A DNA stretch of 64,000 nucleotides from Nannocystis punicea (lineage in GTDB: Bacteria; Myxococcota_A; Polyangia; Nannocystales; Nannocystaceae). The notes beneath the pieces were generated by a model that worked only from the letters and a program-made list of their open reading frames with translations, did not search any database and was not told where the DNA came from. The stretch is from positions 3,782,001-3,846,000 of the forward strand of contig NZ_CP114040.1 of assembly GCF_026965555.1 (NCBI RefSeq), written 5' to 3'. This document shows positions 55,417-64,000 of this stretch, piece after piece. The first letter of the stretch is position 1. Each line of letters opens with the position of its first letter. The translations under genes were made by a program, and so were the position numbers.

Positions 55417-58400
55417 TGCTCGAGGCGCACCGGACACACAGCTTCGCGTGGTGGTACTTGCAGCTCGACGAGCACGAGTAGCGCGCGCGGACCGGCGAGT
55501 GCCCGCACATGCGGCAGGAGTCCCTGGACCACTCGTCGACGTCGGGGTCCGAGAGCGAGTGCAGGCCGGACGGTAGCTGGACCGACTTTTGCGGCGGTTC
55601 GTCGTCGCTCTTCTCGACCTTCTCACCCTCCTTCTCGGGCTTGTCCTCCGACTCCGGGGGCGGAAGGAGTGGGCCGGGTCTCCAGTCGTAGTGGCGCTCC
55701 GCGCTCCCGTGGGCGACCTCCAGGTCGCCCTTGGCCCCGAGGGCGAAGCACGGCGAGTCCAGGAGCGTGAAGCAGGTCGGCCCCTGCGAGAGCGCGCCGA
55801 ACAGGCGCGGTCCCAGGCCGCTCAGGCGGCAGACCTTCCGCTGCCTGGCCATGTGGGCCTTCACCTCCGAGATCTCGTCGGACGAGAGCCGCGACAGGTG
55901 GGCCTTGAGCGACGAGGTGTCCTCGATCGCCTTCCCCTTGTACCGATAATCACCGTAGATGTTCGCGCTGAAATCGCACAGGCCGATGGACAGGCCGACC
56001 TCGCTGCGGCTGTCCACGCCCCTCTCGATGGGCGTGCGCTTGTCCATGTCGTGGGTCAGCACCAGCCGGACGTCGTCGGGGTCGCTCACGTCGACGCCGA
56101 AGCAATCGCTGCCGCAGACGACGGCGCTGAGCACGTCGTACAGGTGCGAGCCGCGGGCGAGGAACAGGGTCTCGCAGCGGCCCTGGATCGACTTCGGGTA
56201 GAGGTTGTCCTTCCGGTACTTGTTCATCTCCCACACGCTCGGGTGGATCGACACGATCGAGCGCAGCGGGGGGCATGTCTGCAGATCGGGGAACAGCTCG
56301 GCGATCACGTCCTTGACCGGGACGGTCGGCGGCGCGTCCACGTGCCAGAACAGGATGACGTCGGGGCTGCCCTCGTCGAGGGTGAACGTCACGCCGCCGG
56401 CGCAGCTGCTGATCCCGGAGGTGATCGCGTGCGTGAGCGGGAGCTCGTCCTCCTCGAACAGGATCTGGTACCAGCCGGGGGTCGGCGTGGCATCGTAGTC
56501 GAAGTCGCCCACGCCATCGAGGGAGGCCACGGGGTCGCGCCGGATCGACCACTCCCGCAGCACGACGCCCCCCTCGGCGATCTTTCGCTTGCGCTCCTCC
56601 TGCTCCTCTCGCAGCGGCGCGATCGACTCCTCGATCTCCTGGATCTTCTCCTCGTACCGCTGCCGCGCCTCGTGGCAGTCCAGGAGGGCCTGCTCGAGCC
56701 GCTGCGAGGCCCGCTCGAGCTTCGCTCGCTGACCCTCGATCGTGATTGCGTAGGCGTCCGCGGTCTTCGTGTCTCCCGCAGTGCGCAGCTGCATCTCCAG
56801 GGTCTCCAGCTCGTGCAGGTAGGTGGCCTCTTTTTCGACGGACTTCTGGCGCTCGCGGATGGCGTTCTCACATTTGCCGACGGTGGTGCTCTCGCTGCTG
56901 GCGGCGGCCCGCGCCTCGGCGATCTGCTTGCCGAGGGCCTCCAGGCGCTCCGTGTCCTCGCGGAGCTGTTCGGCGAGGTCCATCGCGCCTTTGCGCAACA
57001 CGTAGAGCGCGCGCCCCTGTGAATGATAGTAGAGCGAGTGCGCGTAGTAGCCGCCCGTCTTGCACGAGCGCTTGAGCACGATCATGCTGGCCCAGGACGT
57101 CATGGCGAAGAAGCGGCCGTCCTCGCGCTCCACGATCGCGTTCGTCGCGTGGTTGCTGTAGGCGGTCTGGTTCTCGCCGAGGCCCCGCATCGCCAGGGAG
57201 AGGAGGGTCTGCTCCTCCTTCGACATCGTCATGCTCGCGTCGGTCTCCTCCGTGCGCGGCTCGACCGTCGCGCCCTCGACCTGGACGAGGCTCTTGAGGC
57301 GGTCGCCCATGAGGATGAGCCGCTCGCTCGCGTAGGCCTCCACGATGTCGACGTCCCAGGCGCAGGGGATCTGGAAGTACGTCCAGCTCGCAGACAGGAG
57401 ATCGGGCTGGTCGCTCTCGCCGCAGGGCGCCACGACGAGCTGGTAGGGGGAGTGTTCCCACGAGAGCTCGGCCCACTGCTCGACCGACAGCACGTCCGTC
57501 GCGGCGAGGAGCGGCGGGTCGCCGTCCGTGTAGGTGTCCGGCGGGGCGAAGTCGCGGGCCTTGCGGAGCTCTTCGATCTGCGCGAGCGAGAGCCGCGCCT
57601 GGACCCGCGGGACCGAGTCCTTGCGCCCGTAGACCTGAAAGCACACGTGGGACCGCTTCGAGCCCTTGACGCTGAACAGCACCTGCATGGCCGCGAGATC
57701 GAGGCGCTGGACGACGCGCCCCGACTCGCGCGCGAGCGGGCACAGGAACTCCGGACGGAAGGCCTCCTCGGCGCCGAGGGCCGGGCACGCGCTGGAGAGG
57801 ATCGCGGCCTTCTCCTTGCGATTCACCAGATGGATCTGCCCGGCGATCCGGGCGACGTCGATGTGGACTGCGCTGGAGAAGGCGGACCAGAAGCTCTTCT
57901 TCGGCCGCTCCCGGGCCAGTTGCTTGGTGACGTGGAACTGCGCGTGACAGATCGGCGGGCCGTAGAGCTCCAGCGCGTCGTGGTGCAGCCAGTAGGGCCA
58001 GGGCGTCCGCACGAGCTCCGCGCCGGGGTCGTGCGTGACCGACGGGGCGAGGGTGCCGCGAGCAGCGACGGGCACCAGCGGATCGTAGTGGTTGTGGCAT
58101 TTCCGGCCGGACACCAGTTCGACGGCCGGCTGGAACGCGGCGGGGCAGACGAGCTTCAGCGCGTGATTCGGCCCCACGACGGACGACGTGTGCAGATTCG
58201 TCTTGCCCGGCAGGCCGTAGACCTCGATCGCCACGCCGTACAGGTGCTCGAGGGCGTGGACACACAGGGTGTCCGCCCACGTCTTGTCGGCGGCCATGAC
58301 CTCGAGGTACCGGTCGATCAGCTTGGTGCGCTCGATCTCGCTGTCGGGCGCGTCGACGTCGCTCACGCCGAGGATGTGGACCACGATGAGATCGTGATCG

Positions 58401-58609
58401 TCCATCGCCTCGAGCTTCCGCTTGATCCACTTGACGACCTTGGCGCGGAGCTTGGCGGCGTCGTCGTCGTCGCCCGTGAGCAGCCCGAGCCGCTCGAGCA
58501 GGAAGCCCACCGCGTGAAACAGACAGTTTCCGTCGTGCTCGGCGCGGAGGTGCAGATACTCCTGATCGAGCGAGACGCGGCCGATGATGCCTTGGACGAG
58601 GAAGGGCAC
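55340..58609 (-). CDS. Large OTU-protease-domain protein with coiled coil and C-terminal zinc-binding Cys cluster (putative effector)
   Basis: 1089 residues from a GTG with cggag 4 bases upstream. Residues ~20-180 match the OTU deubiquitinase-type cysteine protease: DGNC with D26 and C29 (EHDGNCLFHAVGFLLERLG), WADTLCVHALEHLYGVAIEVY, and the catalytic histidine H174 in HNHYDPLVP. The middle (~200-520) has no family I recognise. A coiled coil runs ~540-680 (EQLREDTERLEALGKQIAEA and on). A beta-rich segment follows with ISSCAGGVTFTLDEG (C736) and LFWHVDA (H756), perhaps a second catalytic site. The last ~60 residues hold Cys/His pairs (CRMCGH, CSSSCKYHHAKLCVRC, CDGC) fit for two zinc ions. It is ten bases after the LysM gene, so both form one cassette. 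OTU proteins in bacteria are mostly host-targeting or phage/polymorphic-toxin associated. Confidence 0.85.
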   Translation of the reverse strand: MPFLVQGIIGRVSLDQEYLHLRAEHDGNCLFHAVGFLLERLGLLTGDDDDAAKLRAKVVKWIKRKLEAMDDHDLIVVHILGVSDVDAPDSEIERTKLIDRYLEVMAADKTWADTLCVHALEHLYGVAIEVYGLPGKTNLHTSSVVGPNHALKLVCPAAFQPAVELVSGRKCHNHYDPLVPVAARGTLAPSVTHDPGAELVRTPWPYWLHHDALELYGPPICHAQFHVTKQLARERPKKSFWSAFSSAVHIDVARIAGQIHLVNRKEKAAILSSACPALGAEEAFRPEFLCPLARESGRVVQRLDLAAMQVLFSVKGSKRSHVCFQVYGRKDSVPRVQARLSLAQIEELRKARDFAPPDTYTDGDPPLLAATDVLSVEQWAELSWEHSPYQLVVAPCGESDQPDLLSASWTYFQIPCAWDVDIVEAYASERLILMGDRLKSLVQVEGATVEPRTEETDASMTMSKEEQTLLSLAMRGLGENQTAYSNHATNAIVEREDGRFFAMTSWASMIVLKRSCKTGGYYAHSLYYHSQGRALYVLRKGAMDLAEQLREDTERLEALGKQIAEARAAASSESTTVGKCENAIRERQKSVEKEATYLHELETLEMQLRTAGDTKTADAYAITIEGQRAKLERASQRLEQALLDCHEARQRYEEKIQEIEESIAPLREEQEERKRKIAEGGVVLREWSIRRDPVASLDGVGDFDYDATPTPGWYQILFEEDELPLTHAITSGISSCAGGVTFTLDEGSPDVILFWHVDAPPTVPVKDVIAELFPDLQTCPPLRSIVSIHPSVWEMNKYRKDNLYPKSIQGRCETLFLARGSHLYDVLSAVVCGSDCFGVDVSDPDDVRLVLTHDMDKRTPIERGVDSRSEVGLSIGLCDFSANIYGDYRYKGKAIEDTSSLKAHLSRLSSDEISEVKAHMARQRKVCRLSGLGPRLFGALSQGPTCFTLLDSPCFALGAKGDLEVAHGSAERHYDWRPGPLLPPPESEDKPEKEGEKVEKSDDEPPQKSVQLPSGLHSLSDPDVDEWSRDSCRMCGHSPVRARYSCSSSCKYHHAKLCVRCASSITGKICDGCKAAVELWDMQHDEAWS

Positions 58610-58619
58610 GGCGCTCCGA

Positions 58620-59249
58620 TCAGCACCCGTGGAGGGCGCGCAGCTGGTCCCGGGTCTCCGGATCGGCCTGTCCCGTCGGCGGGAGGCCGTGATGCGCCTG
58701 GAACGCGAGCAGGGCCTCGCGCAGGGCCGACGCGCTGTCGCCGGCCGCTTCCGCCAGGTAGTCGAGGTTGACGAGGCGAGCGCGCACGCCGCTCGGCGTG
58801 TCCGGCGGATCGAGCCGCCGCAGGAGGAGCCGGTGCTGCTCGGGGCGGCCGTCCGGATCCAGCACCAGGGTGGCCTCCTTCGCGGTGGGCGACAGGTAGT
58901 GCACGATCCACCCGTCGGCGTCCGTCTCGCCGGTGAGCTCGGTGCCGTCGACGCTCAGCCGGTACGCGAGCCCCGCGCGCGGCTCGCCGTCGTCCAGGAG
59001 GCGGAGCCGCAGCAGCTCGGGGACGCCGCGCCGGCGGAACCGGTGGCGCGCGTCCGTGGCCACGCTCACCTCCTTGGGCCGAGGATCGGGGACGTGCACC
59101 ACGTCCCCCGCGAGGAGGATGTGCGGGCTCGTCCGCTTGCTCCGGAGCGGAGCGTTGCGCTCGTGCTGCCAGAGCGTCTGATAGAAGAAGCCGTGCTCGT
59201 GAGCGATGCTGGCGAGGCACTCTCCGGGTGCTACGACGCGGTCCTTCAT
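58620..59249 (-). CDS. LysM plus peptidoglycan-binding domain protein
   Basis: 209 residues from an ATG with ggagg seven bases upstream. The N-terminal LysM-type domain is VVAPGECLASIAHEHGFFYQ, LWQHERNAPLRSKR and ILLAGDVVHVPDPR. The middle (~60-150) is a small beta domain (GLAYRLSVDGTELTGETDADG). The C-terminus is a peptidoglycan-binding-1 three-helix unit (LREALLAFQAHHGLPPTG, DPETRDQLRAL). No signal peptide. Proteins with exactly this build (LysM of the 'AGDVVHVPDP' type) sit beside effectors of type VI or contractile-injection systems and act in loading or delivery. It is ten bases upstream of the OTU-domain gene. No VgrG, PAAR or sheath gene is visible in the window. Confidence 0.85.
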   Translation of the reverse strand: MKDRVVAPGECLASIAHEHGFFYQTLWQHERNAPLRSKRTSPHILLAGDVVHVPDPRPKEVSVATDARHRFRRRGVPELLRLRLLDDGEPRAGLAYRLSVDGTELTGETDADGWIVHYLSPTAKEATLVLDPDGRPEQHRLLLRRLDPPDTPSGVRARLVNLDYLAEAAGDSASALREALLAFQAHHGLPPTGQADPETRDQLRALHGC

Positions 59250-59365
59250 CGGAGACCTCCGACGCTCACACAAACCCGCACCCTTCGCAAGCGCCATGCA
59301 GGCGCGCTCTCGGGCAGAGGGAGCGCGCGGGCGGGCGTGACGCTCGCCCGTGCGCGCGAATCGAT

Positions 59366-59392
59366 GGACATGTCCTTTGGGACATGGCCCAT
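59366..59392. terminator. ggacatgtcc-ttt-gggacatgg hairpin
   Basis: A perfect ggacatgtcc (59366-59375) and the catgtcc/ggacatg stem (59369-59386) lie 8-35 bp beyond the stop (59400) of the minus-strand glycoside hydrolase gene. It probably terminates that transcript. Confidence 0.65.
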
Positions 59393-59399
59393 GGTGTCC

Positions 59400-61064
59400 T
59401 CACTGCTCGACGAGGATCACGGGCGAGGCGGTGAGGTCGAGGCCGAGGAGGCCGCCTTCGGGGGCGACCGGGGTCGAGGTGCCGGTCTGGCTGGAGTCCC
59501 ACGCGTGCAGGGCGAAGCTCCGGTCGGTCGGCAGGTCGAAGTGGGCCTGCGCCGATTCGTCGGTGCCGAGAGCGTAGGCCCACGCGACGATCGCCTGGCG
59601 GTCATCGGGCAGGCGGAACGCGTAGGCGCGCACGTCGGTGGGGGCGCCGAGCGCCGCGGTCGCGGGCGGGTCGGCGCGCGAGTCGGCCAGCAAGGAGTTG
59701 AGCGTCCTGGCGGCGACGCCGGTGACCGAGGGCTTCGCGTCCTCCTTGGCCCCGAGGTCCTTGATGTCCTGATAGAGGCCCATCTCGCCGAACGGCTCGC
59801 CGGGGTCGCCGTCGCTGAGGATGAACCAGTCGGCGCCGACGAACTTCTCGGCCTGGGCGCGCGCGAACACCTTGATGTAGAAGTTGCGGGCGTACTCGAC
59901 GCCGCCGGGCTGGCCGTTGAGGGCGGCCTTCGGCGCGCCGACCTCGGTGACGTTGTAGGGCCGCTCGGGCACGCCGTAGGCCGCCATCTTGGCGGCGAAG
60001 GCGTCGCGCGAGGCGAAGAAGCCGTCGGCGCCGGCGTCGGAATTGCCGGGGGTCCACAGCGGGTAATAATGGTAGTTGAGGATGTCGAAGTAGGCGGCGC
60101 CGGTCTCGGGGAAGTCGGCCGTCGCTGCGCCGCCGTCGGGGTTGTCGGTGTAGCGCAGCAGGGCGTCGAGGAAGTTGGGGTAGCCGATCCCGCCGAGGGC
60201 GATCTTGGCGTCGGGGTCGGCCAGGAGCGCCGCCTCCTTGCTGACCCGCAGCATCCGCACGTAGTCGAAGATCGAGCCGCCGAAGCGCACGAGCTGCTCC
60301 TTGGTCGGCGGATCGGTGTCCCACGTCTCGGTGTAATTCCAGTCGGCGACCCAGTCGGGCTCGTTCCAGATCTCCCACATATCGACGTGGTCCTTGTACG
60401 TGCTGACGGTCTTGTACACGTACTCGGCCCAGTAGTTGTCGGGGTTGATCGCGCCGTTCACGACCGCCGGCTCGTACAGGTTCTTCGGGATCCAGTGGGG
60501 CAGCTCCCAGTCCGGAGTGCCGTTCGGCGCGGTCGAGTGCTCGGGGATCGGCGAGGTCAGGAAGGCGATGTGATGATCGAGGCCCATGTCGGCGTAGGCG
60601 GCGATGTCCGCGACCTCGATCTCGTAGCCCCAGGTGACGAGGTGCCGCTCGGGCAGCGACACGCGGATGCTGTTGCAGCCGACCTGTCCCGCGAGCCAGG
60701 CGCCGTCCGGGTCGTTGAATTTCGGGTTGCGCACGCCGATGTTGATGCCGCGGCGAAACGGACCGCCGAGCTCGTTCGGGTCGGGCGGGTCGCCGGTGGT
60801 GCCGTCGGTGGTGGTGACCGGCGGGGTGGTGTCGCTCGACTCGCTGGTGCCGTCGGTCCCGGTCGGCGTCGTCGGCGTCGTCGGCCCACCCGTGGTCGGC
60901 GGATCGTCGGTGGTGGTGCCCGGCGTGTTGCCGGTCGACGGCGCGCTGCTCATCGTCCCCGCCGAGCCGGTGCCGTCGGTCGCCTCGGTGTCGTCGCCGC
61001 CCCCGCCGTTGCACGCAAGAATGCAAGCCACCGGCGCCCCCCAAAGCCATGCTGTACGTCGCAT
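59400..61064 (-). CDS. Exported glycoside hydrolase lipoprotein (clan GH-A, GH39/GH5-like)
   Basis: 554 residues from ATG 61064 (MRRTAWLWGAPVACILAC, lipobox cysteine at 18). A Thr/Pro/Gly/Asp linker spans ~20-100. The (beta/alpha)8 catalytic domain runs from ~103 (RRGINIGVRN): acid/base glutamate E235 in WEIWNEPDW, and the nucleophile E374 in YNVTEVGAP, about 140 residues later, the usual spacing for retaining clan-A enzymes. The C-terminal ~90 residues form a small beta domain (RLPDDRQAIVAWAYALG). Substrate not predictable; GH39, GH5 or GH30 relatives act on xylosides, glucans or glucosides. As an outer-membrane lipoprotein it may digest extracellular polysaccharide. Confidence 0.85.
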   Translation of the reverse strand: MRRTAWLWGAPVACILACNGGGGDDTEATDGTGSAGTMSSAPSTGNTPGTTTDDPPTTGGPTTPTTPTGTDGTSESSDTTPPVTTTDGTTGDPPDPNELGGPFRRGINIGVRNPKFNDPDGAWLAGQVGCNSIRVSLPERHLVTWGYEIEVADIAAYADMGLDHHIAFLTSPIPEHSTAPNGTPDWELPHWIPKNLYEPAVVNGAINPDNYWAEYVYKTVSTYKDHVDMWEIWNEPDWVADWNYTETWDTDPPTKEQLVRFGGSIFDYVRMLRVSKEAALLADPDAKIALGGIGYPNFLDALLRYTDNPDGGAATADFPETGAAYFDILNYHYYPLWTPGNSDAGADGFFASRDAFAAKMAAYGVPERPYNVTEVGAPKAALNGQPGGVEYARNFYIKVFARAQAEKFVGADWFILSDGDPGEPFGEMGLYQDIKDLGAKEDAKPSVTGVAARTLNSLLADSRADPPATAALGAPTDVRAYAFRLPDDRQAIVAWAYALGTDESAQAHFDLPTDRSFALHAWDSSQTGTSTPVAPEGGLLGLDLTASPVILVEQ

Positions 61065-61407
61065 GCGGCCGATCCAAACACAAAACGCCGGCGCTGTCGC
61101 CCGTGGTCGCCCGCGTGGCGATCGTCGATCTACCCGCGCCAGGGGCCGGAGAGAGCGTCGCTCGGCAATTCCCTCAGCGCGCCGGCGCAAGCCCGAGCGG
61201 ATGCCGACGCTGCGGGTGCGGACCGCGAGGTCATGAGGCCACAGCGATTTCGCGCGGGCGGTGATCGTGGGATCGTGGGGCGGGCGAATGTCGGGAGTCG
61301 GCGCAATCGCGGGTGGCGTGAATCGTCGCTGCGAATGCGCATGGAGGACGGCGGGCAAGAATCAGAGGTTCGCGCTCCGGGCCGGCCGTGGTATCGTTCG
61401 CAGGGCC
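61065..61407. other. 343-bp divergent intergenic region
   Basis: No gene. It separates the hydrolase from the small gene at 61408 and should hold both promoters. tatcgt ~14 bases before the ATG at 61408 may be a -10 box. Confidence 0.4.
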
Positions 61408-61809
61408 ATGATCTTCGAGGACAGGCATAAGCTGTTGGCGCGGCTCTACCACCGCTCTTTCGTGCTCTACCGGGCCAGCGGGCGCGATCGCGGGCGATTG
61501 CACCAGCGCCAGTGGGCGCGGGGCTTCGTCGCCGACGACGACGACGATCCGCTGGGGACCATGGAGCTCCTCGCCGTCGACGTCGGCGGCTATGTCTCGA
61601 CGCTCGCCGAAGGAGGTATGGTGAGGGCGCCGGCCGAGGCGCTGCGGCACCTGCGGCGGTTGCCGGTCGTCGAAGATCCGGAGCTCCAGCGCTTCGCCCG
61701 GGACCACGGGGCGGAGTACCCGAACATGATGCGTTACTTGCGAATGCTGGAGCGGTGCCGCCGCGAGGCGATGGCCCTGCTCGCAGCGGTGCTGCGCCCG
61801 TCGACGTGA
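61408..61809 (+). CDS. Small uncharacterised protein (133 residues)
   Basis: ATG at 61408 in cagggccATG. Soluble and helical: HKLLARLYHRSFVLYRASGR, HQRQWARGFVADDDDDP, MELLAVDVGGYVSTLAEGG and YPNMMRYLRMLERCRREAMA. No family recognised. Its codons fit the neighbours and it is the only reasonable frame in 61.3-61.8 kb. Confidence 0.6.
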   Translation: MIFEDRHKLLARLYHRSFVLYRASGRDRGRLHQRQWARGFVADDDDDPLGTMELLAVDVGGYVSTLAEGGMVRAPAEALRHLRRLPVVEDPELQRFARDHGAEYPNMMRYLRMLERCRREAMALLAAVLRPST

Positions 61810-62042
61810 CGGCAGGATTCATTCGCGGGTGCCGCCCGGCGTAGTTCGCCGGAATTTTCGAGACCGGCCGGTATAGGCGCGGTCGCTGGCTCATCCTTGC
61901 CTCCGCCGCTCCATTGCCGGCCTTGCCATCATCGAAGCCTCGCTGGCCGGAAGAGCGGGCGAGTTCGCGGTCGATATCGGCGAACTCGACCGGTGGCGCG
62001 CGCAGGCGCGGCCTGGCGGTCGCCCGTCGTTCGCGCGCAGGC

Positions 62043-62354
62043 TCAATCGAGCATGTGGCAGATCAGCCCGAGCGCGACGAGTCCCAGCCCCAAGGAAGGC
62101 AGAATGAGCAGGAGACGGGCCACCTCGCTCTCGATGAAGGCCGCGATGGCACCGAGGAGCGCCAGCGCGGTGAGCAGGATGAACAGGCCGGTGATGAACA
62201 CGCCGACCGCCGCCAGACCGCCATCTCCACCGCCGCTGCCGAGCACGGCCGACAGCGCGATCGAGCCATGGACGAACACGAGCAGAGCGGCCAGCGGAAA
62301 CACGTTCTTGGGGTACGGCGGCGGGGGGTCCGACAGGCCGGAGGGGTTCATCAT
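62043..62354 (-). CDS. Small three-helix membrane protein (103 residues)
   Basis: Start at a double ATG (62354/62351). After a Pro-rich cytosolic tip (SDPPPPYPKN), three hydrophobic segments follow: FPLAALLVFVHGSIALSAVL, GVFITGLFILLTALALLGAIAAF and LLLILPSLGLGLVALGLI. No family is recognised. The same frame stays open far upstream, but the hydrophobic protein from this ATG is the part that looks authentic. Confidence 0.65.
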   Translation of the reverse strand: MMNPSGLSDPPPPYPKNVFPLAALLVFVHGSIALSAVLGSGGGDGGLAAVGVFITGLFILLTALALLGAIAAFIESEVARLLLILPSLGLGLVALGLICHMLD

Positions 62355-62608
62355 GGCGACCGAACCATAACACCCCTCGCTCGCGAGCGGACCGCAGGGG
62401 CCGACCGGCCGCGCTCTGCAGCCACGTGCCGTCGTTGCACCATCGCTCGTACCAGCAGCACTGGAGTCGTGCGGACGCCGCGGTGCTCGAACCATCCGGC
62501 GGTCTGGACCTGGGGCCGGGCCGTCCTTCCCCATGGCGACGTGGATTCGCGGCGAGGGGGGATGGTGATCGCCGTCGGGCCGCCGGTGCGCGCAGCCGCG
62601 GCGGGACG

Positions 62609-63436
62609 TCAGTGCGTCGGCGCGGATGGACGGGGCGGCTGCTGCAGGCCGTCGTGGCTGGCGAGGAAGCGGAAGTAGGTCCGCTGCACGCGCCACCAGC
62701 TCCACAGCGAGGTCCAGCCGAGCGCGAGGCCGACGGCGAGGGCGCCGGAGTGCTTGCCGTGGCCGTCGATGCAGGCCCAGAACACGAGGGTGAAGACCGA
62801 CACCGCGGCGACCGGGGTGAAGGCGTGGAGGCGCGCGCGGAGCGGCTGCCGGGGCCGGGCGGGGTCGACCCACTGCCAGGTCCGCGGGAGCGGCGGCAGG
62901 AAGGCGGCGAAGGCCCAGGCGAGCGCGAGGACGAGGCCGGGCCAGACTGCGAGGACCCAGGTCGACAGCGAGTGGGGCACGCGGATGACGCCGGCAGGGC
63001 CGCCGGTCCAGTGAGCGCTCACCGTGGCGTCCCACACGACCAGGCTGACCGCGATCAGCGGGGCCAGGACGGCGAGCGTGCGGGTCAGGCGGATCCGCGA
63101 GCGCAGCGAATTCATCCACGCGAGCGCGCCCTCGTCGCCGCGCAGGCGGGCCTCGATGCGGTCCTGCGCGAACGGGTCGTCGGCGCGGGGACCGTCGGCC
63201 CGGGCGGCGTCGACGTGACTCAGGCGCGCCCACTGCTCGGCGCCGCCGAGGATGGCGTCGTAGATCTTGTCGAACACTGCGCCCAGCAGATAGGCGGCGC
63301 CGACCATCGCGGCCAATACGTGGATCCGGCTCAGGACGTCGGGGTCGGCCCACGGATCGACGAATGGCAGGAACAGGACCACGAGTGTCAACATTCCCGC
63401 GAGCAATTGCTCGAGCGCCATCTCGGCGGTGTTCAT
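62609..63436 (-). CDS. Multi-pass membrane protein, unknown function
   Basis: 275 residues from ATG 63436. Hydrophobic stretches at ~10-25, ~40-58 (VLAAMVGAAYLLGAVF), ~125-140 (TLAVLAPLIAVSLVVW), ~160-180 (VLAVWPGLVLALAWAFAAFLPP) and ~210-245 (VAAVSVFTLVFWACIDG, ALAVGLALGWTSLWSWW). A polar loop between the second and third carries FAQDRIEARLRGDEGALAWM. No family recognised. It follows the SMI1-like gene by 65 bp on the same strand. Confidence 0.7.
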   Translation of the reverse strand: MNTAEMALEQLLAGMLTLVVLFLPFVDPWADPDVLSRIHVLAAMVGAAYLLGAVFDKIYDAILGGAEQWARLSHVDAARADGPRADDPFAQDRIEARLRGDEGALAWMNSLRSRIRLTRTLAVLAPLIAVSLVVWDATVSAHWTGGPAGVIRVPHSLSTWVLAVWPGLVLALAWAFAAFLPPLPRTWQWVDPARPRQPLRARLHAFTPVAAVSVFTLVFWACIDGHGKHSGALAVGLALGWTSLWSWWRVQRTYFRFLASHDGLQQPPRPSAPTH

Positions 63437-63501
63437 GGCTGTCGCTCCGCGCGCGAGGTCGCCTCGGGCCGACCGGCGCAGAGTCGAGACCAGCGCATGA
63501 A

Positions 63502-64000
63502 TCAGACCTCGGGCCGCTGCGGAAAACCGGGGAGGGCGAGGCTCAGCAGGGCGTAGAACCACTGATCCGCCCTGGGGTCGAGCTCGAAGTCGAAGTGCAG
63601 GCCCATGCCCCTCGGCTCCCACGCCAGGAGGCCGCTCCGCGCCGCGATGGCGATCACGCCGAGCCACGCTTCGAGCGAAGGCGCCTCGACGGTCGGCCCG
63701 GCCGCGTCCTTGGCCCACTTGACGACGGCGCCGGTGGAGAGGTCGAGGCAGTACGCGGCGCCGTCGAGCCCGAACACGGGCAACCAGCTCGCGTTCCACC
63801 ACGCCTCGTCGACCTCGCCGCCTTCGCGCAGGACCTTCATGACGTGGTTCATCATGTCGCGGTGCGCGAGCGCGTCTGCCAGCGACAACAGCTCGCAGCC
63901 CCTCCAGGTGAGCGGCTCGGCGTCGCCTGCCTCGCTCGGTCCGAATCGCTCGTGGAGCGCGACGAGGCCGCTCGTCGTCGGCCCCAACTTGCGCGCCAGT
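63502..64000 (-). CDS. SMI1/KNR4 (SUKH)-like protein, partial at window end
   Basis: The frame is open to the right edge, so the 5' end lies beyond base 64000. At least 165 residues are visible. The pattern L-A-R-K-L-G near the edge, GCELLSLADALAHRDMMNHV, WLPVFGLDGAAYCLDLSTGAVVKW, and VEAPSLEAWLGVI is the SMI1/KNR4 (SUKH) fold: 'LPVFxxxGxxxYCLDLxxG' and 'ApSleaWL' are its hallmarks. Such proteins often act as immunity proteins for toxins; no toxin gene is visible next to it here. A TTG at 63987 is not a likely start. Confidence 0.8.
   Translation of the reverse strand, partial: LARKLGPTTSGLVALHERFGPSEAGDAEPLTWRGCELLSLADALAHRDMMNHVMKVLREGGEVDEAWWNASWLPVFGLDGAAYCLDLSTGAVVKWAKDAAGPTVEAPSLEAWLGVIAIAARSGLLAWEPRGMGLHFDFELDPRADQWFYALLSLALPGFPQRPEV

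Overview
This is 64 kb of very GC-rich chromosome with strong third-position GC bias, so long spurious reading frames run antisense to almost every gene. The gene content points to a myxobacterium, most likely of the Nannocystis group (Nannocystaceae, Myxococcota). The signs are lipoproteins with Thr/Gly/Ser-rich linkers and DUF4215/TIGR02232 'Myxococcus cysteine-rich' repeats, an ADYC-domain lipoprotein, two Ser/Thr kinases with helical/TPR C-termini, an NtrC-type two-component pair, and LRR proteins carrying the TIGR02996 repeat-companion domain. The taxon is inferred from families only. I saw no rRNA, tRNA, CRISPR array, transposase or integrase.

Layout. 0.3-6.2 kb: a DUF4215 lipoprotein, then a translationally coupled pair made of a catalase-like/LodA-like quinoprotein fusion and its LodB-like flavoprotein. 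6.4-16.9 kb: scattered housekeeping and regulatory genes (FMN reductase, PAS-STAS protein, methyltransferase/AraC pair, hemerythrin + iron-permease-like pair, ABC-F ATPase, GNAT) between secreted lipoproteins. 17.2-29.6 kb: a DUF4215 lipoprotein, a TPR lipoprotein, an acetyl-CoA hydrolase/transferase, a VOC protein, a HEAT-repeat exported protein, and a 952-residue lipoprotein with FG-GAP-like and fascin-like repeats. 30.2-33.5 kb: a Ser/Thr kinase-TPR receptor convergent with a small exported protein. 34.3-40.3 kb: three tandem LRR paralogues, each behind the same promoter. 40.6-42.3 kb: a flavin halogenase-like enzyme. 42.3-50.5 kb: a minus-strand operon running ADYC lipoprotein, Ser/Thr kinase, histidine kinase, NtrC-type regulator. 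50.9-53.8 kb: three uncharacterised minus-strand genes. 54.7-59.2 kb: a PAS-STAS gene broken at the 3' end of an incoming two-gene cassette (LysM/peptidoglycan-binding protein + 1089-residue OTU-protease protein). 59.4-64 kb: a clan-A glycoside hydrolase lipoprotein, small unknown and membrane proteins, and an SMI1/KNR4-like gene cut by the window end.

The most unusual features are: (1) a palindrome with core GGACATGTCC, occurring at least seven times as the perfect 10-mer and many more times degenerately. It forms hairpins after genes, lies inside genes, and has expanded in frame to build a ~513-residue N-terminal extension on the histidine kinase; (2) the fusion of a catalase-like domain to a LodA-like oxidase; (3) the OTU-protease/LysM cassette whose end coincides with a truncated STAS gene; (4) the mosaic LRR triplication with near-leaderless promoters.
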